From the NCBI GenBank assembly GCA_012511645.1, contig JAAZFP010000265.1, forward strand, positions 1 to 20,138: a stretch of 20,138 nucleotides of DNA, read 5' to 3'. This document shows, piece by piece, positions 14,975-20,138 of this stretch. The notes beneath the pieces were generated by a model that did not search any database, had not been told where the DNA came from, and saw nothing but the letters and a program-made list of their open reading frames with translations. The position numbers were made by a program, and so were the translations under genes. The stretch comes from Microbacteriaceae bacterium (lineage in GTDB: Bacteria; Actinomycetota; Actinomycetes; Actinomycetales; Microbacteriaceae). How positions within the stretch are numbered: position 1 is the first letter of the stretch; each line of letters opens with the position of its first letter.

Positions 14975-15649
14975 ATGTCGGTTTCTGAACTCTCGTCGAG
15001 CACGCAGAACTATCTGAAAGCCGTGTGGCTGCTCGCAGAGTGGACCGACACCCCGGTCACCCCCTCGCTCATCGCGGAGCGCACCGAGCTGAAACTCTCA
15101 TCGGTGTCAGACGCGGTGCGCAAGCTGACCTCGCAGGGCCTGCTGGATCACACACCCTATGGTGCCGTGGAGCTCACCGACGAGGGCCGAGCCTATGCTG
15201 TTGCGATGGTGCGGCGTCACCGACTCATCGAAACGTTTCTCGTCAGCACGCTCGGTTATTCGTGGGATCAGGTGCACGATGAGGCTGAAACGCTTGAGCA
15301 CGCGGTGTCTGACTTCATGATTGACCGCATTGATGAACTGCTCGGCCACCCCACCCGTGACCCGCACGGCGACCCGATTCCCACCGCTGACGGCGTCGTT
15401 CGGGTAGTCGCGGCCACCCAGCTCAGCTCCGTTGCACCAGGCGCTCACGTCGTGGTGGAGCGCATCAGCGATGATGACCCCGAGCTGTTGCAGTTCTTTG
15501 AAGATCGCGGCATTGTGCTCGGCGCACAGCTGACGCTGCAAGAGGGCGCACCATTCTCTGGGTCACTCGAGGTTGTTGTCTCAGGCGAGCACGACCCGGT
15601 CGCGCTTGGCAAGACCGCAACCGACGCGCTCTACGTCTCACCCGCGTGA
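14975..15649 (+). CDS. mntR: DtxR-family manganese-dependent repressor (MntR)
   Basis: A 224-residue metal-sensing repressor. Residues 1-70 form the winged helix (SSSTQNYLKAVWLLAE, SSVSDAVRKLTSQGLL, YGAVELTDEG), 71-130 the dimer/metal domain (VRRHRLIETFL, VHDEAETLEHAVSD), and about 150-222 an SH3-like FeoA domain. Aligned to DtxR, the primary-site Cys102 is Glu105 and Met10 is Asn12, while Glu108, His109, His82, Glu86 and His101 are kept. An acidic residue instead of cysteine favours Mn over Fe, as in MntR proteins. With Mn bound it should repress uptake. Its likely target is the mntCAB operon directly opposite, with which it overlaps tail to tail by 12 bases (15638-15649). Confidence 0.9.
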   Translation: MSVSELSSSTQNYLKAVWLLAEWTDTPVTPSLIAERTELKLSSVSDAVRKLTSQGLLDHTPYGAVELTDEGRAYAVAMVRRHRLIETFLVSTLGYSWDQVHDEAETLEHAVSDFMIDRIDELLGHPTRDPHGDPIPTADGVVRVVAATQLSSVAPGAHVVVERISDDDPELLQFFEDRGIVLGAQLTLQEGAPFSGSLEVVVSGEHDPVALGKTATDALYVSPA

Positions 15650-16522
15650 TGCTGCGAGATCGGCGTCTTCTGCTCCGCGCGCGACGCGGCGCCAGGCACG
15701 CCGCACCCAGCGGCGCTTGCTGACAAGATAGGCAAGCACAAACGCGACACCCTGTGCGAGCACAATCATTGGCCCCGACGCGGTGTCAAGGTAGTAGCTC
15801 GCATAGAGTCCGACCACGGTGCACACGACCGCAATCGCCGGCGCGATGAGCAACATGCGACCAAACCGCTCGGTGAGCAGCGAGGCAGTGGCCCCTGGAA
15901 TGATGAGCATCGCGACCACGAGGATCACCCCAACCGCCTGCAGCCCGACGACCGCGGTGAGGGCGAGCAGCCCGAGCAGCGTCGCACCGATGAGCCGAGG
16001 GTTCAGCCCGATCGCGTGAGCGTGTGTGGGGTCAAATGCAAACAGGGTGAAGTCCCGACGTTTCGCGATGAGCACCCCGAAGACGATAATGCCCAGCACG
16101 GAAAGCTGGGCAAAGTCAGCCCAGGACACTCCGAGCAGATTGCCGAAGAGAATGTGGCCGAGGTCGGTGTGCGAGGGAATCACTGAGATCAGCACGAGCC
16201 CGAGCGAAAACAGGGTGGTGAACACGATGCCGATTGCCGCATCTTCTTTGATGCGGCTCGTATCGCGCACACCGCCGATCAAGCCGACCGCGAGCAGCCC
16301 GAAGATCACGGCGCCGAGCGCGTATGGGGCGCCGACCGCATAGGCGAGCACCACACCGGGCAACACCGCGTGCGACACCGCGTCACCCATGAGCGACCAC
16401 CCGATGAGCACGAGCCAGCACGACAGCAGCGCACCCACGGTTGAGGCAATGAGCGCGGTGAGCAGAGCTCGCACCATGAAGTCGTATGAAAGTGGGTCGA
16501 GCAGTAGGTCGAGCGGGTTCAT
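15638..16522 (-). CDS. mntB: Manganese/metal ABC transporter permease
   Basis: A 294-residue membrane protein of the ABC-3 (ZnuB/MntB/TroC) family, with about eight or nine hydrophobic segments. Family landmarks: GWSLMGDAVSHAVLPGVVLAY near the N-terminus, DTSRIKEDAAIGIVFTTLFSLG, HILFGNLLGV, and LQAVGVILVVAMLIIPGATA with the conserved proline-rich helix. It forms the membrane channel of a binding-protein-dependent importer together with the ATPase and lipoprotein encoded upstream. The start ATG at 16522 overlaps the ATPase stop in ATGA, so translation is coupled. The C-terminus is basic and its last codons overlap the 3' end of mntR. The metal is inferred from the binding protein and regulator. 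Confidence 0.92.
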   Translation of the reverse strand: MNPLDLLLDPLSYDFMVRALLTALIASTVGALLSCWLVLIGWSLMGDAVSHAVLPGVVLAYAVGAPYALGAVIFGLLAVGLIGGVRDTSRIKEDAAIGIVFTTLFSLGLVLISVIPSHTDLGHILFGNLLGVSWADFAQLSVLGIIVFGVLIAKRRDFTLFAFDPTHAHAIGLNPRLIGATLLGLLALTAVVGLQAVGVILVVAMLIIPGATASLLTERFGRMLLIAPAIAVVCTVVGLYASYYLDTASGPMIVLAQGVAFVLAYLVSKRRWVRRAWRRVARGAEDADLAASRG

Positions 16523-17298
16523 GATGCCTCGCCTTCGGGCCCACCGTCGCGCGCTTCGATGGCCTCGCGCACCGTGTCGGGTGCAACGCCAAACGCCAGC
16601 GCGAGATGCTCTGGCCGCAGCACCTCAGCGGGGGTGCCGCGCATGAGCACCCGCCGCATCAGCAAGATCGCCTCGTCTGCGAGCGCGGGCAGCGCGTGAA
16701 AGTCGTGGGTAGACACGAGGATCGTAGCCCCGCCTGCGGCAAGTTCGCGCAACAGCCTCGTGATGGTTGCTTCAGAGCGCTTGTCGACGCCCGCAAACGG
16801 CTCGTCAAGCAGCAGCGTCGTCGCGCCTTGCGCTATACCGCGCGCTACAAATGCGCGCTTTCGCTGCCCACCAGAAAGCCGGCCAATCTGTCGGTCTGCG
16901 AGCGCGGTCAGCTCGACCCGTGCGAGCGCTTCATCGACCGCGTCACGATCCTGCCGACGCGCACGCCTCGTAAACCCCATCTGACCGTAGCGCCCGGTCA
17001 TCACGACCTCGCGCACCGAAATCGGAAACGACCAGTCAACGTCTTCGCTCTGCGGCACATAGCCGATGAGCCCCTTCTTGCGGGCCTCGGCCGGCGAGTC
17101 TCCGCCGATGCGCACGGTGCCGGAGTCTGGTCGCACGAGCCCCATAATGGTCTTGAACAGGGTCGATTTGCCCGAGCCGTTCATGCCGATCAATCCGCAC
17201 ACCGAGCCCGGTTGCACCTCGAGAGTGGCGCCGTCGAGTGCAAGCACCGAGCCGTAACGCACGGTCACCTCATTCACATGGATCGGCGAGCCCCTCAT
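16519..17298 (-). CDS. mntA: Manganese/metal ABC transporter ATP-binding protein
   Basis: A 259-residue ABC ATPase. Walker A is GMNGSGKST (about 38-46), the Q-loop is YVPQSEDVDWSFP, the signature LSGGQRKRAFVARGIAQ, Walker B TTLLLDEPFAGVD and the H-loop STHDFH. The Q-loop followed by DVDWSFPISVREVV is characteristic of the Mn/Zn (MntA/TroB/ZnuC) subfamily. It energises import through the adjacent permease. Start and stop both overlap neighbours by four bases (ATGA at 17295-17298 and 16519-16522), showing a tightly coupled operon in the order binding protein, ATPase, permease. Nothing is missing. Confidence 0.93.
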   Translation of the reverse strand: MRGSPIHVNEVTVRYGSVLALDGATLEVQPGSVCGLIGMNGSGKSTLFKTIMGLVRPDSGTVRIGGDSPAEARKKGLIGYVPQSEDVDWSFPISVREVVMTGRYGQMGFTRRARRQDRDAVDEALARVELTALADRQIGRLSGGQRKRAFVARGIAQGATTLLLDEPFAGVDKRSEATITRLLRELAAGGATILVSTHDFHALPALADEAILLMRRVLMRGTPAEVLRPEHLALAFGVAPDTVREAIEARDGGPEGEAS

Positions 17299-18272
17299 TC
17301 CTGCACCTCCGTGAGCGCAGACACGATAGTCTGCGCGTTGTATCGCAGCAACGCAAGGTAGGTGGGCACTGGGCCGTCTGCAGCCGACAGCGAGTCGACA
17401 TAGAGTGTTCCGCCGAACGTGGCATCGCTCGATTCAACGACACGATGCATGGGGTCTGCTGAGACGGTCGATTCGCAGAACACCGCAGGCACTGCGCGCT
17501 CGCGCACCGCGTCGATCACTGCCGCGATGCGTCGCGGCGTCGCTTGCTGCTCAGCGTTCACCGGCCAGATCGACACTTCGCCAAGGCCGGCGTCCCGCGC
17601 CAGGTACGAGAACGCACCTTCGCAGGTGACGAGCACACGCTGTGCCGCCGGAACCTCGTGCAGTGCGTCGAGCAGTTCGCCCTGCACTTGCTGCAGTTCT
17701 GCGGTGTAGGCAGCGGCCTGGTGACGGTAGTCATCGGCGTGCTCTGGGTCGAGTTCGACGAACGCCGCCGAGATGTTTTCGACGTATCGCTGCGCTTCGA
17801 GTGCGCTCATCCATGCGTGCGGGTTCGGTAGCCCTGCCGCTTCGTCTCCTGTGATATCGATGACCTGCACTCCGTCACTCGCCACGACGTGTGGTGCGTC
17901 AAGGTCGTGCATGAACTGCTCGAACCAGGCTTCAAGGCCGAGCCCGTTATCGATGATGAGATCGGCACCTGCAGCTCGGCGCAAATCTCCGGGAGTTGGC
18001 TCGTAGCCATGAATCTCGGTGCCGGGCTTGGTCAGCGATTCAACTCGCAGGTGATCGCCCGCAACGTGTTGCGCGATATCAGCGAGCACCGTGAAGGTGG
18101 TGAGCACGAGCGGCCGATCGTCACCAGCCCCCTCAGCACTGCCTGATTCGCGCGTGGGAGGTGCATCGCCCGGGGAGCAGGCCGCAAGCAAGAGCACTGA
18201 GATGAGCACCGCAGAGATCCCCACCGCGGCGCCCCCCACCGCGTGAAGCACCCGTCTCGCCATAGCCGACAT
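17295..18272 (-). CDS. mntC: Manganese-binding lipoprotein of ABC importer (PsaA/MntC/TroA family)
   Basis: A 325-residue cluster A-1 metal-binding lipoprotein. Signal peptide with lipobox LLAAC (Cys32). The predicted ligands fit the Mn/Fe type: His in TEIHGYEPTPGD, His in LPNPHAWMSA, Glu in VTCEGAFSYLA and Asp in YVDSLSAADG. There is no histidine-rich loop, which would mark a zinc protein. The frame is open to an ATG at 18305, but the predicted transcription start (about 18300) lies inside that ATG triplet region and downstream of its first bases. The ATG at 18272, with GAG seven bases ahead, is therefore chosen; ATG 18263 is also possible. First gene of mntC-mntA-mntB. Mn is the most probable substrate; Fe cannot be excluded. 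Confidence 0.9.
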   Translation of the reverse strand: MSAMARRVLHAVGGAAVGISAVLISVLLLAACSPGDAPPTRESGSAEGAGDDRPLVLTTFTVLADIAQHVAGDHLRVESLTKPGTEIHGYEPTPGDLRRAAGADLIIDNGLGLEAWFEQFMHDLDAPHVVASDGVQVIDITGDEAAGLPNPHAWMSALEAQRYVENISAAFVELDPEHADDYRHQAAAYTAELQQVQGELLDALHEVPAAQRVLVTCEGAFSYLARDAGLGEVSIWPVNAEQQATPRRIAAVIDAVRERAVPAVFCESTVSADPMHRVVESSDATFGGTLYVDSLSAADGPVPTYLALLRYNAQTIVSALTEVQE

Positions 18273-18288
18273 TGCACACTCATTTTCA

Positions 18289-18305
18289 ATGGTTCTGGAA
18301 ACCAT
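18289..18305. promoter_or_regulatory. Candidate MntR operator at the mntCAB transcription start
   Basis: On the plus strand ATGGTT-CTGGA-AACCAT is a 17-bp inverted repeat with perfect 6-bp arms. It starts immediately after the -10 box of the mntC promoter and covers the predicted +1 (about 18300). A dimeric DtxR-family repressor bound here would block initiation. The assignment to MntR is inference from position and from mntR being adjacent. Confidence 0.5.
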
Positions 18306-18306
18306 A

Positions 18307-18336
18307 ATTCTAATGTTCGGCTAGACGTAGTTTCAA
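18307..18336 (-). promoter_or_regulatory. Promoter of the mntCAB operon
   Basis: On the minus strand TTGAAA (18331-18336), an 18-base spacer, then TAGAAT (18307-18312). Each box matches the sigma-70 consensus at five of six positions, the best promoter in the window. Predicted start near 18300, leaving about a 28-nt leader before the ATG at 18272. Confidence 0.65.
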
Positions 18337-18409
18337 GTCTTGGCGCAACGCATCCCCTCAGGCGTTCACGATTTCACCAAAACATGCCAGCAATTTTGTG
18401 CCGACCCCA

Positions 18410-18415
18410 TAGTCT
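18410..18415 (+). promoter_or_regulatory. -10 box TAGTCT of the acyltransferase gene (leaderless type)
   Basis: TAGTCT, six bases, ATG 18422, with no ribosome site. It is divergent from the mntCAB promoter; the 70 or so bases between show no further clear motif. Confidence 0.5.
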
Positions 18416-18421
18416 GAGCGA

Positions 18422-19045
18422 ATGTCTATTCTCACCGAAGTGCGCCGCGGCATCGCCACCGTGTTCTGGAAACTGTCTGGCTGGCGCCTCGTGCGCGAAA
18501 CGACCCCGATCACGGGTGCGCGCATTCTCATTGGGGCCCCGCACACCTCGAATTTCGACTTTTTACTCATGCTCGGCATCGCCTGGGACGCGCGCTTGCC
18601 GGTGCGGTGGCTGGGCAAGAAAGAGTTGTTTCGCGGCATCGGGGGCCCGATCATGCGCGGCCTCGGCGGCATCGCGGTCGACCGTTCAAATGCCTCGGAC
18701 GTGGTCGATGCGGTGGTTGAGCAGGCAAACAAGACCGAGAACTTCATGCTCGTGGTCACCCCAGAGGGCACGCGAACTGGCAAGGGGTGGCGCAGTGGCT
18801 TCTACCGCATTGCCATGAAGGCGGGAATGCCGGTGACCCTCGGCTTTGCCGATGGCTCAACGAAGTCGTCTGGGCTTGGGCCCACCCTCACCCTCACCGG
18901 CGACGTCGTTGCCGACATGGATCGGGTTCGCGACTTCTATCGCGATATCTCGGGTGTGCGACCCGAATATAAAACGGAGCCGCGCTTTGCAGACGAGGCG
19001 GGATTGACTCGCGCGCTTGCTGAAGAACCGGGCTCAGCGAAATAA
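18422..19045 (+). CDS. PlsC-like 1-acylglycerol-3-phosphate acyltransferase family protein
   Basis: A 207-residue short member of the lysophospholipid acyltransferase family. The catalytic HX4D motif is APHTSNFDF (His41, Asp46). LGKKELF and GGIAVDRSN correspond to motif II, and TPEGTRTG (114-121) is the substrate-binding motif III. This branch normally moves an acyl group from acyl-CoA or acyl-ACP to a glycerolipid at the inner face of the membrane. Only weak hydrophobic stretches are seen, so it is probably peripheral. The exact acceptor is unknown. It is a single gene between the manganese operon and the cold-shock gene, ending before two hairpins. Confidence 0.85.
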   Translation: MSILTEVRRGIATVFWKLSGWRLVRETTPITGARILIGAPHTSNFDFLLMLGIAWDARLPVRWLGKKELFRGIGGPIMRGLGGIAVDRSNASDVVDAVVEQANKTENFMLVVTPEGTRTGKGWRSGFYRIAMKAGMPVTLGFADGSTKSSGLGPTLTLTGDVVADMDRVRDFYRDISGVRPEYKTEPRFADEAGLTRALAEEPGSAK

Positions 19046-19048
19046 GAA

Positions 19049-19094
19049 CAACGCGGTGTCAGCGGGCAGCATCGTGCCTACCAACACCGCGTTG
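19049..19094. terminator. Long-armed inverted repeat between convergent genes, probable terminator
   Basis: CAACGCGGTGT (19049-19059) and ACACCGCGTTG (19084-19094) are perfect 11-bp inverted copies. The 24-base loop has an inner GGCA/TGCC stem. It begins four bases after the acyltransferase stop codon and would fold from either strand. No T-tract follows, so it would be a non-canonical or bidirectional terminator. Confidence 0.5.
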
Positions 19095-19104
19095 ATCGGT
19101 ATGG

Positions 19105-19135
19105 TCGGCGGCGCAAGTTCACCCCGCGCCGCCGA
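19105..19135. terminator. Second GC-rich hairpin downstream of cspA
   Basis: TCGGCGGCGC (19105-19114) and GCGCCGCCGA (19126-19135) are perfect 10-bp arms around an 11-base loop. The hairpin starts ten bases after the cspA stop on the minus strand. It lacks a T-tract. Together with the previous repeat it separates two convergent genes. Confidence 0.5.
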
Positions 19136-19145
19136 GTGAAGTCTG

Positions 19146-19349
19146 TTAGAGACCGCGGATCGAGCTTGCCTGTGGACCCTTCGGGCCCTGCTCTACCTCG
19201 TACTCGACCTTCTGGTTTTCTTCGAGGTTGCGGTGACCGGAGCCCTCGATTTCGCTGAAGTGTGCGAACACGTCCTTCGAGCCATCGTCGGGCGCGATGA
19301 AGCCGTAGCCCTTGGCTGAGTCGAACCATTTGACAGTGCCGGTGGCCAT
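19146..19349 (-). CDS. cspA: Cold-shock domain protein (CspA family)
   Basis: A 67-residue single cold-shock domain, the normal family size. It opens MATGTVKWFDSAKGYGFI, containing RNA-binding motif RNP1 (KGYGFI). RNP2 reads VFAHFS, with Ala where most members have Val. It ends GPKGPQASSIRGL, the usual actinobacterial C-terminus. It binds single-stranded RNA or DNA and acts as an RNA chaperone. The start ATG at 19349 is supported by AAGGA eight bases upstream; the frame is open further upstream but that part belongs to the leader. A long structured leader suggests post-transcriptional control, as in other csp genes. Confidence 0.95.
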   Translation of the reverse strand: MATGTVKWFDSAKGYGFIAPDDGSKDVFAHFSEIEGSGHRNLEENQKVEYEVEQGPKGPQASSIRGL

Positions 19350-19593
19350 ATTGTCATTCCTTACATGTTGTGGATCGCGCAAGCGATCCTGGTGTCCTCA
19401 CCGATGTTCCGGTGAGAGTCTGTGGGCTGCTGAGCAGCGGCAGGCATGCCTGAATCGAGCCACGCAACAGTGCGAGGGTGAGCCGGCCGGCCTGATGTCG
19501 GCCGGGCAAAAGTCCCGGCCGAGCGGTAAAAAAGAAAGAAGATGAGAAATCGATTCGCTTGAAACTGCGGAACGCACACGCGGTGCTCTGCCT
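19350..19593 (-). promoter_or_regulatory. Structured 5' leader of cspA with serial hairpins
   Basis: This roughly 240-base stretch has no supported gene. Perfect inverted repeats in order from the start codon: GGATCGC/GCGATCC (19372-19389, 4-base loop), CTCACCG/CGGTGAG (19397-19416, 6-base loop), the 12-bp palindrome CAGGCATGCCTG (19441-19452), GCCGGCCGGC (19482-19491) and CGGCCGGG/CCCGGCCG (19499-19521, 7-base loop). The last two can also pair with each other, so alternative folds exist. A pyrimidine-rich run with six T's lies just upstream of them on the minus strand. Long leaders that change fold with temperature are known for E. coli cspA; whether this one does is inference. Confidence 0.5.
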
Positions 19594-19599
19594 AGCTTA
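19594..19599 (-). promoter_or_regulatory. Possible -10 box of cspA
   Basis: TAAGCT on the minus strand (TANNNT type) would start a leader of about 238 nt near 19587. No convincing -35 is seen, so the position is tentative. Confidence 0.25.
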
Positions 19600-19622
19600 C
19601 ACGCGGAACATGCTGAGGCAGT

Positions 19623-19634
19623 GAGAAATTTCTC
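19623..19634. repeat. 12-bp perfect palindrome GAGAAATTTCTC
   Basis: Directly after the fucosidase stop codon and about 25-40 bases upstream of the possible cspA -10 box. It is AT-rich in a GC-rich setting. It could be an operator for cspA or a small 3'-end structure; no known consensus is recognised. Confidence 0.4.
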
Positions 19635-20138
19635 TCAACGCGCCGGATCATGATGTTCACCCACCACTCGCACCGCGTGTGCCGGGGCCTCAGGCAAACG
19701 CTCGGGCAACCGCACCACGAGTCGACCATCACGCTCGGCCGTCTCAAGGAGATCCCCACCAACGAGCGAAACCTGCTGTTCGCGCGGCACCACGTCGAGC
19801 ACCAGCTCGCGACGATCCCGAGCCTCGGTCGACGGCACAATCGCGTAGAGACGGTCAGCACGAGTCGTGTATCGAACGTCAGCGAACCTTCCCTCAGCAC
19901 GCGTATGTGGCCGGGTCGAGGTGATCGCTTCACCGTTTCGCGCGAGCCACGCCCCAAGGCCGGCAGCGATGCGTCGCTGATCCTCTGAGATCACGCCCGC
20001 CGCATCTGGCCCAAGGCCCAGCAGCATTCGCCCGTTCTTGCTCGTCACATCGGCAAGCGTGTGCACGAGCTCGTCAACCGAGAGATAGTCATCGGCGCCC
20101 TCATTCGTGTTGAAGGCGAACGATCGACCGATGCCGCG
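19635..20138 (-). CDS. GH29 alpha-L-fucosidase, C-terminal part (N-terminus outside window)
   Basis: 167 codons of an open frame that enters from the right edge and ends in TGA at 19635-19637. It matches the end of the glycoside hydrolase 29 catalytic barrel: RGIGRSFAFNTNE, DYLSVDELVHTLADV, TSKNGRMLLGLGPDAAGVIS and WLARNGEAITSTRPH. It then continues into the C-terminal beta domain (FADVRYTTRADRLYAIV). These enzymes release alpha-L-fucose from glycans by a retaining mechanism. The nucleophile Asp and most of the barrel lie outside the window, so activity and any signal peptide cannot be judged. The intact motif spacing suggests a normal gene, with about 300 residues missing upstream. Confidence 0.85.
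   Translation of the reverse strand, partial: RGIGRSFAFNTNEGADDYLSVDELVHTLADVTSKNGRMLLGLGPDAAGVISEDQRRIAAGLGAWLARNGEAITSTRPHTRAEGRFADVRYTTRADRLYAIVPSTEARDRRELVLDVVPREQQVSLVGGDLLETAERDGRLVVRLPERLPEAPAHAVRVVGEHHDPAR

Noticed and set aside
16606..17361. 251-codon plus-strand open frame opposite mntA
   Set aside because: Antisense shadow of a clear ABC ATPase; translation shows no family features.
18273..18305. 11-residue N-terminal extension of the manganese-binding lipoprotein
   Set aside because: The ATG lies before the predicted transcription start and inside the operator-like repeat; the signal peptide is complete without it.
19361..19579. 72-codon minus-strand open frame upstream of cspA
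   Set aside because: No recognisable motifs; the stretch is better explained as a structured leader rich in inverted repeats.
1..20138. Mobile elements, CRISPR, tRNA or a defence island
   Set aside because: No transposase, integrase, repeat-spacer array, tRNA-like cloverleaf or defence gene was seen; the genes are housekeeping or metabolic and base composition is fairly even.

Overview
The window looks like ordinary chromosome from a moderately high-GC actinobacterium, most likely of the family Microbacteriaceae. The evidence is codon use strongly biased to G/C at third positions, a fused biotin carboxylase/biotin-carrier subunit of the mycobacterial AccA3 type, a dehydratase-dehydratase-murB gene string, a LpdA-type quinone reductase, a DtxR-like MntR beginning with the actinobacterial TQNYLK motif, and several leaderless-type promoters. 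The genus is not resolved. I see no mobile element, CRISPR array, tRNA, rRNA or phage gene.

Layout. 1-4479 is read on the minus strand: a DUF937 protein, two MaoC-fold dehydratases coupled to murB by GTGA overlaps, then an acyl-CoA oxidase that runs off the left edge. 4748-7563 is read on the plus strand: the biotin carboxylase/BCCP subunit and a luciferase-like oxidoreductase. 7624-9428 (minus) holds a FAD-dependent quinone reductase without redox cysteines, coupled to a cupredoxin lipoprotein. 9597-13222 (plus) holds a very long PLP-dependent Orn/Lys/Arg decarboxylase and a membrane-anchored YceI protein. 13236-14937 is a divergent pair, a RimK-type glutamate ligase fused to a TrkA-C/RCK_C domain (minus) and a RimB-like retropepsin-fold protease (plus). 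14975-18272 is a manganese module: MntR (plus) faces the overlapping operon mntC-mntA-mntB (minus). 18422-19045 is a PlsC-like acyltransferase (plus). 19146-19349 is a cold-shock protein (minus) with a long structured leader, and 19635-20138 is the C-terminal end of a GH29 alpha-L-fucosidase (minus). No gene-free stretch exceeds 300 bases.

How the genes work together. The left third concerns acyl-CoA and fatty-acid metabolism (carboxylase, two dehydratases, oxidase) with murB carried in the dehydratase operon. The manganese block is a self-contained homeostasis unit: a consensus-like promoter for mntCAB carries a 17-bp inverted repeat exactly at the predicted transcription start, which is the best candidate MntR operator. 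RimK and RimB are the writer and probable processing protease of poly-glutamate tails on ribosomal protein S6.

Most interesting points: (1) the RimK-RCK_C fusion, suggesting ligand control of ribosome modification, divergent from a RimB-like protease; (2) a repeated promoter design, a TANNNT box 6-7 nt before the start codon and no Shine-Dalgarno, at five gene starts and perhaps a sixth; (3) a multi-hairpin cspA leader with competing pairings; (4) a leucine in place of the near-invariant histidine in the VEHPV motif of the biotin carboxylase; (5) a cysteine-rich, non-homologous tail on MurB that looks like read-through. Nothing here is a clearly undescribed multi-gene system; the RimK/RimB arrangement comes closest.
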